From assembly GCA_026873275.1 (NCBI GenBank), contig JANTUC010000008.1:744001-808000 (forward strand): DNA of 64,000 nucleotides, read 5' to 3'. Below, piece by piece: positions 33,949 to 46,900 of the stretch (position 1 is the first letter of the stretch; each line of letters opens with the position of its first letter). Made by a program: the position numbers and the translations under genes. This DNA is from Pseudopithomyces maydicus (Eukaryota > Ascomycota > Dothideomycetes > Pleosporales > Didymosphaeriaceae). Below the pieces are notes generated by a model. The model was not told the origin of the DNA. It was given only the letters and a program-made list of their open reading frames with translations, and did not search any database.

Positions 33949-34932
33949 ATGCAAAGGAAGCGTGGAGCATCTTCGTGGCGATGGCTGCGAGATGAGCGAA
34001 GGAGAGGCTAATTGTACGATTTGAATGGAATTTCCAACATCACATGGCGTCACGGTCTCGGAGGGCATGGGAAAGGATCATGCAAGTTAAGAGCACGGAG
34101 TTTGGGCCGGGAAATTGATTTGAGAAAGCATTGTCCCCGGATGGGTGGATAGTTTACTAGTTAGCATGGCGCGCGAGCAAGCCGCCGGCATCTACCCTGA
34201 ACAAATGATGAGTTGGCGCAAGTTGCACAGCATTGCGCGTCCCTCCTCAGCATCTGCTTGATCGCCACCAAGTGCGCCTGCGCCCAACATGTGATATTCA
34301 ATGCCACTACCAACCTGTCTACAGCTGCCAGCGTCGTCCGAACAAGCTTCCCCGCCAAAGACGGATCAAGCGTAGACATGGCCATCAGTGCACGGATGCT
34401 CGAGCTTCAAGATGCATTCCTGTGCGCTGATGGAGCACCTGGAGGCCATTTTCGTAGTTTGACAGTGAATCAAGGCGCTTCCAATAGCATGACGAGGAGC
34501 CGGAACTGAATCCCAATCCATCTCTTCTGGCATGGTCGCTGCATCTCAGCGCCCAAATGTATCCACTGTGGCTCTTTTCATTGGCCCAGCCCCCACCTGG
34601 GCACTGGACTGGGTTGATCACAGGGGTCCAAGGTTGGTCAACTCCAGCTCGGCTCGCCACTGAACAACAACTCAGCTATCCGTCGCGCGCATAATCGACC
34701 AGCCGACGAAGCAGCCTCGTCTGCGTGCATTCTCCGTGGCTTCTGTTTCCTTGGTGGCTTCTGTATAATATTCCATAACGACATGACGACGTGAACGACT
34801 CTCGCGCATCAGTTCTTGAGTTTCGATACCCCAGCATCCCCCGTCGATTCGATCCGATACAAGCGACCGGACGACGACCGTAATTTTTGCACCCTAGACA
34901 GCTCGCGGTGCCCCTGTTTGAGCACGCAGATA
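33949..34932. other. Intergenic region before the giant gene
   Basis: About 1 kb containing the 3' end of CSTF2 and the promoter of the Leashin gene. Small open frames (for example about 34213-34509) show no recognisable features. Confidence 0.5.
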
Positions 34933-37900
34933 ATGTGGACCCGCGCATTTGGCAAGGGCGATGGCGCCAAAGATGGCGATGATGAGAAGCGCAAGCGGAG
35001 CGACTCGTCCGCAACGCGACGGTCCAAGAGCGGTGCCGAGTCGGTCATCTCGTCCTCGTCGCGGAGACGTTCCGGGCGCGATTCGAAATCACGAGCACCC
35101 GACAGCCCATCTGCATCGAGCTATGCCACCTTTGCGACGGCCCGAGATGATGGCGACCGCGACGACCTGAGGCCCGCCACAGACATGTACGACGAACCGC
35201 GAGACGACGACCGCAGACGACGCCGCCGGAACGACGACGAACGCTCGACAATCTCGCAAAGAGATCGATCGCGGAGTCGCGAAAGGAAGAGCGACAAGGA
35301 CGGGCGCGTGAAGAGAAAGAAGAGCCGCTCCGAGGCTGGCGGCTCGCGCCCGCAGGAGATTGTCGAGGCGCCGTACGAGGAGTCTCGGTCTGGCCCCGGA
35401 CAGGCTGAGAGTGGAGGCTTCTCACAGTACCCAGACCAGAACGGACCGCCCATGATGTCGGGAGGGCTGCCCGGCGGCACCTTTTCGTCTCATGTGCATG
35501 ACCAGTTCCCCGGACAGAATCCCCAGCAGTACGCGACACCCTTTCTGCCCCACGCCCCCGTACACACTGGCTCGTTCGGCGAGGCTGCAGACTATTACGG
35601 CGACCAAGGTCAGTCTGTCCACCACCAGCCTGGCGTGCGGATAGAAGCCCCCTCGGTCATCGTACCGCAGGACCAGCTGCATCTGGCCACTGCATCAGCC
35701 ACCGCCAATCCGGTCGCGGACACCGGATCTGGCGCAGCTGCCGAATTCTACGGCACTTCCAACACAGAACCGCAAGAAACACCCAAGCCGCCGCGGCCCT
35801 CGTCCATGCCCGGCGCCTTCACCGACGACGAGCCTTTACCTGCGAAGCCGCCCAGGCCGCCCAAACCCATCAAGCCAAGTAAGTTGAGCTCAGCCGCCGG
35901 CCTCGCTGGAGCTGCTGGCCTCGGATACGCCGTTGGCCACCAGTCCTCTCATACGCACACGCAACACGCCACAAGCTACACGAACGGTGTTTCGGGAGGG
36001 TCCGCGTCTATGTACTACCAGGGCGACAACCCCCCGCGGTAGCAACAGACGGCAGCTACAACGGCACCAGCAGCTACCTTCCGCCTTACAACGATGCCAT
36101 GGAAGACATACCACCTCCAAAACCCCTCGTCCGGGGAAGCAGTCCTCGGACTCTTCCCATGCTGGGCTTTATGCTGCGGGTGCCGCTGGGCTTGCAGCAT
36201 ACGGACTGGCTCACAATCACTCCAACCACCACTCCCACTCACATTCTTTGCCGGGAGAGCAACACGGCATGTACGGGTCTTCGCCCAACGCTTTCATGCA
36301 CAAGCACGAGCACAAGGGACCTGTGTCCAAATTCTCAGACTGGTGGAAAAACCTCGACGATGTTCGCAAGATGGAAGAGTACACCGAATACATTGGAGTC
36401 TGTAAGGATTGCTTTGACCCACGGTCCTCACCCATGGATGCCCCTCGCAAACATCACTACAATCGCCGAAAACGTTCAGGCGAGCTTCGGCCATCAGGAA
36501 TTAAAGAAAAGCATTCACGCTACGGGCTACATGAAAAAGCATCGCGGTCATCTTTGTCTGATGAAGAGAGACGATACAAGCGGAAGAGCAATAGCAATGG
36601 CGCAGCTGGATGGATTGCAGCAGGTTTAGGGGGTGTGGGGCTTGCTAAAGCTGGACAGGCACTCTTCAGCCAGCAGAGGAACGACTTCGATGACACCTAC
36701 AGTGTGAAGTCCGGCCGCCATTCTCACTCCAAAGTTTCACAACGAAGCCGAAGCCGGAGCCGTTCTCGCGACCGTTACCACTATTCTTCAGGTCGTTCGG
36801 AAATTCGAAGAAGAAGCCGATCCGAGGATCGTCTGTCCCACATGTCCGTGGGAGTCACAAACGATCGCAAAGACCGCAAAGACTATCGAATTGTTCGCCA
36901 CTCTTCACATTCGCGATCACGCTCTCGCTCCCGCTCAAGGGATCGCAAATCCGGTATTCTGGGCGCTGCACTCGGTGCTAGTATTGCTGCGACGACTGTC
37001 AGTGCCGCGTCGCGAAGAAAACATTACAGCCGCAGCCGCTCCCATTCTCCGCAAAACGTAATAGTGCATCATCGGAGAGATAGTAGCGAGCGTGAACGAA
37101 AACATGCCAGGAACCAGCGCCTTAAACACAAATCTTCTCGAAGTTCAGTTGGCTCTGCCTCTATTGTTGATGTTTCTCGTCCCAATAAGACCCAAGGAGG
37201 CTTCTTAGGCGGTTTCTTCGCTGCACCGCCTGAAAAAGAGAAGCATCACAAGCAGCACATTCGCCCCAAAAAGAAAAAGAAGGGGTTCTTCAATTTTGGT
37301 AACGCATCGACATCGTCTTCCGATTCTGACATCGCATTTGGCCAGGGATTTGTTCAACGCAAGAAGCGTCCTGTACGACGAACCTCTGAAGAAAAACTTC
37401 ACGCCAACCTTGCGGCGTTGGGCGCAACCGCGGCGGCGATCGCTGCTGCTAAAGCCGGACGGAGCAATGGTCGACATCGCCCTGAAGCTGTCGCTGTTCG
37501 TGAGAACCGATACCAGACACAAAGCAGGTATCGGCGTCAGTCTAATGCTTCCCGCTACGGCGGCGTGGACGCGGATGGCTGGGAGGATCTTCCCGATGAT
37601 GACACCACCGACTCGGGAAGTGTCAGTTCTGGACTTGCGTTCGGCGACCATGAGCTGTACAAGACCAAGAGCAGAGAATCTCTCAATTCCAACGGTTCAG
37701 GTACAAGCAAGTGGGGCTGGCGCTGGGGAAGCAAGAAGCAGAAGAAGAAATCTTCAAACGAAAACTTGCACAATGTCGGAACGAGCACCTCGCTTGTTGG
37801 TCCAGCTGCAGCAGGAGCGGCTGCTGGCGCACTGATCGGTACAGGCTTGCATCGGCAAGATAGTAGTGCCAGCAGCAATCCTTCCTTACAGCAAGTGTAT

Positions 37901-40900
37901 CCAGTCCAAGCGCCTGGAGACCCTACCTCTTTCGATGCGAGGCGCACGAGCTCTGCTATGACCCCCAACCAATCCTCACATCGCAATCGGGTCCATTGAG
38001 CATAGAGCAGCCCCAGCCAATTCACCAGGTCCCTGGAGCAATTTACACAACACAGACCCAATCTCAGCCAGGTTACACCGCTCCAAGTGGGCCCCCAGTC
38101 TTCTCACAACCCGTGGGTGCGAGTCCATATTCATCAACCGGCTTCGATTCATTCCACCACCCAGCCCCACCACGCCGTTCCAACTCATCTCCGGTTCAAT
38201 CTTCTTCCTGGAAACGCGATGCTGCAATGGCCGCGGTTGGCGCTGGTCTCGCAGGTGCTGCAGTTGCTTCCATGAAGAATAAAGACCGCCCTTCTAGCTC
38301 GGCATCTAATGTTCGCTTCGACTTTACTGAAGAACAAGAACGTAGAGAGCGGAAGCGTCGTGAAGAAGAGGAGCGGGAAGAGGAGGACGAGCGACGGCGT
38401 CGCCTTGACGAAACTGACCGCAGAGAAGAGGAACGTCGCAAACGTGAATTGCAACGTCAACAGGAAGAGACCAGACGATTCCAGGAAACAGAACGTTTGG
38501 CACGACAAGAGGCCGAACTCCGTGAAACTGAACGTCGCCGCGAACAAGAAGCTAAGGAACGTCGCGAGCAAGAAGAGCGCATTGCTCGCAGGGCTAGAGA
38601 GAAGGCAGAAGAGCAAGAACACCGGGAGCATGAAGCCCGCCTTGCCGCCCAACGAAAACTTGAGTTTGATTTAGAGGAAGAACAGAAGCGTCGTGAACGC
38701 GCCGAGCAGGAACGCCGTGCCGCCGAGCAAGAACGCCGTGTCACCGAGCAACGTAAACGAGACCTCGAATTTGAAGAGGAGCAGAAGCGCCGCGAACGTC
38801 GAGAGGTAGATCGACGGGCAGCCGAGCAAAGAGAAATTGAGATTCAGCAGGATCTAGACCGTAGACGACGAGAACGCGAGACAAGCGAGTATTCTAGCCG
38901 GTATGAGGCTGACCAGAATCGACGCCAACTTGAGCAACAACGCACAGGCAGTTCAATCGCCAGTGATGTGCGCCGAAAAGAATCTGAACTCGAAGACCGT
39001 GAGCGGGACATTGTTCAACCAGAGATATGGAGGACTCCTGCAGGCTATGCTACGGCCGCTATAGCCGCCGCCGGCATTGCCAGCGCAGCTATCTTCTCGG
39101 CAAAGAACGACAACAATCACCACAATAAAGCGAACAAGCCCCTGCCAGTCAAGACAATTGATTCGGGTACTGTGAGGACGATAGCACCAAGCATGATTGC
39201 TCAGGACTACGCTGATGATGATATCTTCGATCCCAATATCTTCAAGAAACCTATCCGCAAGCCTGACAGTGCACAAGAAGTATATCAAGAGTGGGAAGAT
39301 CGTTACAAGCCAAATGATCGGCCAGTATCACAAGCGGAATTTTTCGCCCCAAAAGAGCTGCTTGAAAACACCCCCCTGCAGCTAAAGTGGATCCGAACGA
39401 AGGAGCTCCCAGCGAGTTCCACATTTATCAAGCCCACGATGATCATGAGTACAGTGCACCAAAACATCCGCCTTATCCCGCCTCGTACTCGTTTACAGCA
39501 ACTAAATCAGGGCGTGGGCATATTAACCCACCGTACCCTGTTCCCGAACTCAATCTAATCCAGCCAACACCTCCGGGAAGTAGGGCAAACACGCCACGTA
39601 TTGTCTCCTTGCCGCCTTCTCCAAACATCGAACCTGTGCAAGCTCAACAGGAACAACCCAAGCAAGAAGAAACCATTCGACGAGGTTCAAGGGTTAGCTG
39701 GGGTCCCGACCATGTGCAAACATTTGAGGTTCCCACACCGGATTCCTACCGCGAAGAATTCATCTCTCATCGTGATCTCGACAACCACTCTAAACAATCT
39801 CAACACGAGGTCGTTATCGAATCTGAATCCCCAAAATCAGGCAAGCAGGCCACCACTTATCGACCAGATGAATCAAAGCTTCCAGAACCCGAAGTCCCTG
39901 CCAGCACACAATATGTGCCGGATCAAGACAACGACGACTGGGCCGGTACAATGTCTAAAAAGGTCAGCAAGAAGGACAAAAAGAAGGCCAAAGCGACAAC
40001 AGCAGCGGCAGCAGCAGCAACCGCAGTCACTGCTGCAGGATTTCTTGCACGTGACGATACAGACAACATGTCCATTATGACCGATCCCTTTGCCGACAAA
40101 TATGCTGCTTCCGTCGTGTCAGCAGTTCCTTCTACGAGCAGTGCTTGGTCACTACCGTACTCTGAATCTGCTTCTGATGTTACTGTCGTCCCGTTCCGAT
40201 CAAAAACTATCGAGGGGGAGATGGCTCCAGAGCCCGGATCAATGCATATGCCAGGCAGCTTTGACGATTCGCCCCCATCGGGAACATCGACGCCTACAGA
40301 CCTCCAATGGGCTCCTTCCACCAAAGACAAGAAGGGTAAGAAGGCGGTGATCAATGGTGAAGAAGATAACTTTGCCTCCTCAGAGCCAACGAAGGACCTT
40401 GCACTCGAATCGGAGGTTGCACTTAGCAAGAAGGACAAGAAAAAGAAGAAGAAGAAATCCAAGAGCGTTGATGCCGATTCTTATGCCCATGACACTGCCA
40501 GCACCACCGCACCATCAACATTCCCCGAACCTGAGCCAGTGCGGGTAGAGGAAAGCACGCGTACAGCGGAAATTTCAACAGAAAACGGTCGCTTAACCTC
40601 GGAAAGGCCCTCTAACAATGAAGGTGAGATGAGCTCAAAGCGTGATGAAGAACTATTCTTCGACCAACCTCAACCGAGCACGGCTGGTTCACGAGACATC
40701 CTTGAGCACGGATCTTCCGAAGAGCCACCGTCAGAACCACAGACACTCAAATCAATGGAAGACGAAGTCGTCGCATCCACCAAATTGAGTAAGAAAGACA
40801 AGAAGAAGAAGGCTAAAGCTGCCAAGAAAGCCATTACCAGCAGTCCAGATGACTCGGAACGTGATCCTAGAGACATCGAACCTACTCTTACAGGTGAAAC

Positions 40901-43900
40901 TGCAGCAGATGGCTCTCGAGCTAGCGAGAGGTCAAGCAGTCTAACGACTGCTGCCATGGCGGGCGGCTTCGCTGCTTTGGTCGGTGCCGCCATGAAACAA
41001 GACCAGGATAGGATCGCCTCTGATTCTCAGCATGCACGGGAAAGCATGGAGAATGCACGCTCGCTACCTAGCACTGCTTTTCATGGCGTAGATGAGCTGA
41101 ACGACGTGAAAACGCCCAAGAAAAAGAAAAGAGTGTCCAGCGGCAGGTGGTCACCATCGATAGGATCCCCACTTCGTTCTGAAGTCCAATATGATGATTA
41201 TATCGGTTCAAAAGTACACCCACCTGCATCGATAGCTGCCCGCGAAGCTCCAAAAGCGGCTCCTATGGACCTTGGCTTGAGCCATGTATTCCCTTCGACG
41301 ATTAGGGACGGAAACGACTCTGGTTACTATGCACCTGATGATAATATCCAGCCCAAAACAGTCGATCGGGACTCGGACGAGTTTTTCTCTGCGGGCTCTG
41401 ATGAGCAGAAACCAACTACTGAGCAGTCACCTCCGGTTAGCAGATACAGTGATCGCGACACGCCAAATCCCATCTCTATTAATAAGAAATACGATGACGA
41501 TCATGAGCGTGAGGGACGCGAGGAGCGCCGCCGTAGGCACTACGAAGATCGGTCCCGCTCTCAAAGTCGTAACCGTGGCTACGAATTGGACAAGGGTGAC
41601 TCGCCAAGCAAGCGAAGACATCACCGTAGGCGTGGAACGGATGAACGTTCTGTGGACGACTGGGATTCCCGATCCGTAATATCTGAAGCCCGGTCAGAGG
41701 GAACAGGTGAACGCCGACGCAAGCACAGACACCGGGATAGCGAGCGTAATGGTTCGCCAGAAGAATACCGTCGTTCATCCGCCAATTCCGAGCCAGGAGA
41801 CATAGATCGTGAACGTAAATCTTCTGGGCGTCGGTCGAGACGAGATGATGAGGATAACATGTCTGTCGTGTCTTCCTCGTCACGCTACGACCAGGAAAAG
41901 CCGTCGAAGACAGACAAGGAAAAACGATCTTCTGGACTGTTCGGTTTGTTCAGTAGATCAAAGGAGAATCTCGCAGACTCATCTAGCAAGTCGTCAAAAC
42001 CAAGGGAAGACGATGTTGATGGGGAGCGTAGGCGTCGCCGGAAGAAGCACAGAGAGGGTTCAATGTATGGGTCGGATGACGACGATGTGCGATCCACTAT
42101 ATCGTCTTCCAGTCGTCGTGAAAAGCGGAGGAGTCGCACTGATGGTTGGGATGAAAAGGTATAGCATTCTTTCAATTTCTTGTATGTTTCGTCATCATGT
42201 ATTATAGATGTTAATGCATTGGGTGTTATAGGAACCCGTCCCCCGATCACGCACTGAAGTCGAAAACCAGGCTTTTTTAGACGCTCAGGCAGTGGCAGCC
42301 ACACCACTGCCCGCCGATGAGACAACACCACCTCTCGAAGAAATGCAAAGTAGTGGCGTACCTGACGAAGAGCTTAATCGTTCCCTTCCTGCCCTCGATA
42401 CATCATTTGCTTTCCCACAAGAGACACCACAGGAAGACCCTACTACTCCAATAAAGGATCCTCGCGAATTCCTATCGAAACTTACGGGATTACAACCATG
42501 GCAATTGGAAGCCTTTCCAGACGAACTTCCCCCACTTCCCGTAAGTAGACCGTCAAGTCCTCTACTTCAGTCACCTGAAACAAAAAAAAACCCTCTTTCT
42601 GAACGACGTCTATCATCTACCTCGGTACCTATTCGCTTCCGCGCACCTCCTACCAGTCCGAACGCCAGACGCAACGACCTTACGCTCGATCTCAAAAATG
42701 CTTCTAGCCCTGGAAGCTCCCCGCTTCGGCCTCCAGGACCTCGACATGCGAAATCGCATTCTAGCGAGTTCGTCCACTCGCGTGAGTATCGACCTCTCTA
42801 CCTCGTAGAACGCAACCGCAAACCTACCGAAACGGAGCAAGAAGTACTACCTGCATTGCCGTCAAGTGGAAGCCCCTCACGTGCATCGTCCGCTACTGAA
42901 ACAGAGGATGAATACCAATCTGCATATGAATCAGCCCATGGGTCACCGAGCGCGAGTGTGAGCGATGCTTTTGAGGATGCCCTAGCGGACCCATTCAGCT
43001 TTGTTCCTCCTGGTTTTGTCGAATTTGGATCCGAATGGCAGCATCCTGAGTTCATAGAGAGAGAAGACGAGGATGTGACCGAGAGCCAGCAGACTACACC
43101 GAAAGCTTCATCATTCCCAGCTGGCGTGCTGGACATTATGAATAACGATAGCGCACTGCCAGCTAATGATATTTCGACCAGGCTGGAGCAGCTTCAGGAA
43201 GAAGAGCTAAACGGTTTGGGGTTGATGATGGATGAACCACCTGCTCCACATCCGGTGTTCTCGTCCCATTTCCGTGATCAGTTTCCGGGACAAGATTTCA
43301 CACAGTTTGCGATTCCATTTATGCCGCATGCAACTGTACATGCAACGCCTACGACTCCTAAATCCGAGCATATGCAAAATGAAGAGCATAAAGATCTAGG
43401 TCTCCCGGGGCAAGAACCCATTGTTCCTACGAGGACTTTATCGTCTTTTGTGTTCGATCAATTTCCAGGACAGGATTTTACCAAGTTTGCGACGCCATTT
43501 ATGCCATGTGCTACCGTACACGTAGCTCCTACGGCGTCCAAGTTTGAACATGCTCAGCATACTCAGCCCCAAAATCTGGATCTGTCCAAAGAAGTGCCTA
43601 TTGTTCCTATCACCACTTTTTCATCTCGTGTGCCCGATCAATTCCCTGGACAAGATCGTTTCATGACGCCGTTCATGCCTCACCAGCCTAAATACTCGAC
43701 TCCTATAGTTGTCAGGGATTTCATCGACGATAGCAGCCCAGAAGACGTCTATACGTCCCGAAGCATGCCCCCTCATTCTTCCTCAATTCTCAAAGATGCT
43801 GCCCTGGGTGCCCTTGTTGGTGGTACTGCCGCATCGGTTCTCCTGCCGTCTTCATCGTCTCCACCCGGAATTGACATTATGGATGATGGGCTCAACAAAG

Positions 43901-46900
43901 ATAGCCTTGGCCCAGCCATCTCCCTTCCTCCACTCGTAGCGTCCGAAGAGCCTGACCGATCGAGTGTTGTGCCCACGTCTCCCTCAAGCTCTAAGAAGGG
44001 GAAGAAAGGTAAGAAGGGGTCCAAAGGAAAGAGTGTCAATCTCAGCGATGAAGTACCAAAAGAGAATACGATAGTAGATGGTACAAAAACAAGTGAAGCG
44101 GATGCTACATATGCGACTAAAAGTTCGCTCGAGGCCCCCCAAGAGACCAAACCTCTCGAGGAGAAAGTGGATCTGGAATTACAGGAGAACACGGAGCCTG
44201 AACCGAGCCCAGCGTCAATGGAAATAGAGAGCAAAGGCAAGTCAAAGACAAAGAAGAAGAAAACGAAGAAGGGCAGCGTTCCTGAGCCCGAACCTGTGGA
44301 GACGCTCACGGAGGAGGTCGCTCAGCCGGATATACCCATTCCGACAAACGACGTCGACAAGAACATCTTGTCCCTTCCGTCAAACGAGGTACCTGACCGT
44401 CCTATGTCTGATGCCCCCACAGAAATCGAGGCGCCTTTATCCCTAAGCCCTCATAATGTTAATTTGCCTACAATTCCGAGCTCTTCTAGGGAGATATCTG
44501 CAATTTCGGCACTCGACCCCAAAGAGGATACCGAGGTCATGGTGTCTAATAAACCCGACGAACCCTTAATACCCATCCTCTCTACTACCGATGAACCCAA
44601 GTTGAAGGTAGAAGACACACCGCTACCCGCCGAAGAACCTGCAATTAATCCCTTTGCTGGCCTCAGTAAGAGCCAAAAGAAGAAATTGCAGAAGAAAATG
44701 AAAGAAGAAGCTGAGGCTCGGGCGAAAGCAAATGAGGAAGTCGACGAGAGAATAGAAATACTCGCGCCCTCAATTGACGTACAAGAAGCATCAAACCCTC
44801 CCAAAGAATTAGCCAGGGATCCTGCACCCAGTATTGTTGAGGTTCCACCAACGGTCAATGACACTCCCGAAGAAGCTATTGTGGAGCCTGTAGTAGATCC
44901 TTTCGCTGGTTTGAGCAAGAACCAGAGAAAGAAGTTGGAGAAGAAGATGCGAGGGGAAGCAGCAGCAAAGGTCAGAGTCGAAGACGAAAAACTTGAGCGT
45001 GAGTTGCCCAAGGCGTCCGGCGATATTCAGGAGAGTGTTGCCCCAGTGCCTTCGGTGGACGCATCTGGACCCTCTGTTCCCGAATCGAATGCAGCCTCCG
45101 GGTCTGAGACGGTGGCCAACCAAGCCCTTGAGACACCTGTGGATAAATCTATCGAGCGGCCTATCGAGAAGCAGTCTGGGGAACTCATCGAGACATTCGC
45201 CGAGGAACCTATAGATGATCCGGTCAAAAAGAATTTAGGAGAATCTACCAAGACCCCCATCAAGACGCCTGTTCAAGAATCTTCTCCTGAACAGATCATG
45301 CTACTTCATGAGGAGCACACCGAAGTTCCCCCAAAAGAAACTGCCAAGCAGGTGATTGAGCAACGTGTTCGAGGGTCAATGGAGGAAATCGGTCAACGGC
45401 CATTCGAAGATTGCGTCCAGCAGTTAGCGGAAGAACCCATCGAACAACACGTTCAAGAACACATTGAGGCGCCCGTTGAAGAACCCGCCATGCAACACGC
45501 GGAGGCATATTCTGAGAAAGCCGTTGAGCCATTTGTCGAAGCTGCCGAGGAGCCTGTATTAGATCCTCTCGCTGGATTGAGCAAAAGCCAGAGAAAGAGA
45601 CGGGAGAAGAAGAAGAGGCAAGAGGTAGAGGCAAATATGAAGGTGAAATTGAAGGAAGACAAGAGCGGGCCGTCATTACCTGCATCAAATGCTACCAGCT
45701 TGTCCCTGCTTGATCTATCGGATAGTGCAATCGACTATACTATTCCTGAGGTCCAGGGAGCTGCTGGGTCTTCTTCGTTCACCACCGCGAACAGGATTGA
45801 TGAGATTGATTACGCCAGTCAACATGGCGAATCCTCGTTCTCTCAAGCCACCTCCTCCAAAGATACTGGCTATATCCCCGGCTCTTCGTCCTCATTTGTG
45901 CCAACATTTAACGATGATGAAGACAGTTGGGACAAGACTCCCGCCGAAGACGATGCGACTCTTGTCGGAGAGCCAGGTACCGGTATGTCGCCCGAGATGA
46001 TGTCTAAAGAATTTCGCAGACAGAAGATACTCGATCATACCGCCCCGCGCGGTGACCAGGACCCTCACGTAAATAGGGCAGTCATGGGCTATGGAGACGA
46101 TAGTCCTCTGGCAAGAGAGATACGAGCAGGCAAATTGGGCCAATTTGAAGACCCAGGCCGAATGGAATGGGGCTTGCCAACGCCTAAGACCCAACAACCG
46201 GCTGGCAGTACTCTATCATTCGCCGCGCCAATCAGTATCGCGATCGAACCCATCGAGCATCGTCCTGAACCCAAGGAAAAGATAACCTCAGCCGAGCTTC
46301 CTATGGAGCACCCTATCTCTGCCCCTAAGACCAAGAGCGACAAGAAGAAGGTCAAGAAAGGCAAGCGTGGTAGCCAAACCATTGATTTTGACCCAGCTAC
46401 CAGTCCCATGGAACCTGAAGCACCAGAAGAAAAGCGTGAGGGTTTGCCCGAAGCAAAATTGGCGAAAGAGCAGGTCGAGCATACAGTCCCCCCGTCCACG
46501 TTTGGTGCTGGTGATGCTGCCCAATATCTTGTTGCTGATACCGAATCCACTCCATCTGAGTTGGCGGTCGTCCCAATTCCAGAAAACCCCGTAATCGCCG
46601 ACAGTCCTAAGTCCATATCATCGACCAAAGATAGCAAGGGCAAAGGAAAGGCAAAGAAACCGTCTGCACCTGAGCCCAAGTCAGGATGGGGTGGCTTTCT
46701 TGGCGCCCTCGGTTGGGGTGGTAAGAAATCTTCCAAGCCTGATCTCAAGGCGAAGAAGACGCCCACTGAAGAGAAGAAGGAAGCCAAGGTCAGCATCGAG
46801 AGTTTGTCTATCCCTAGGAAGGAAGAAAAAACCACAGAAGTACAGGCAGTCAAAGAAAAGACCCTCGAGCAATCGACGTCTAACCAAGAAGCTAAAGAAG

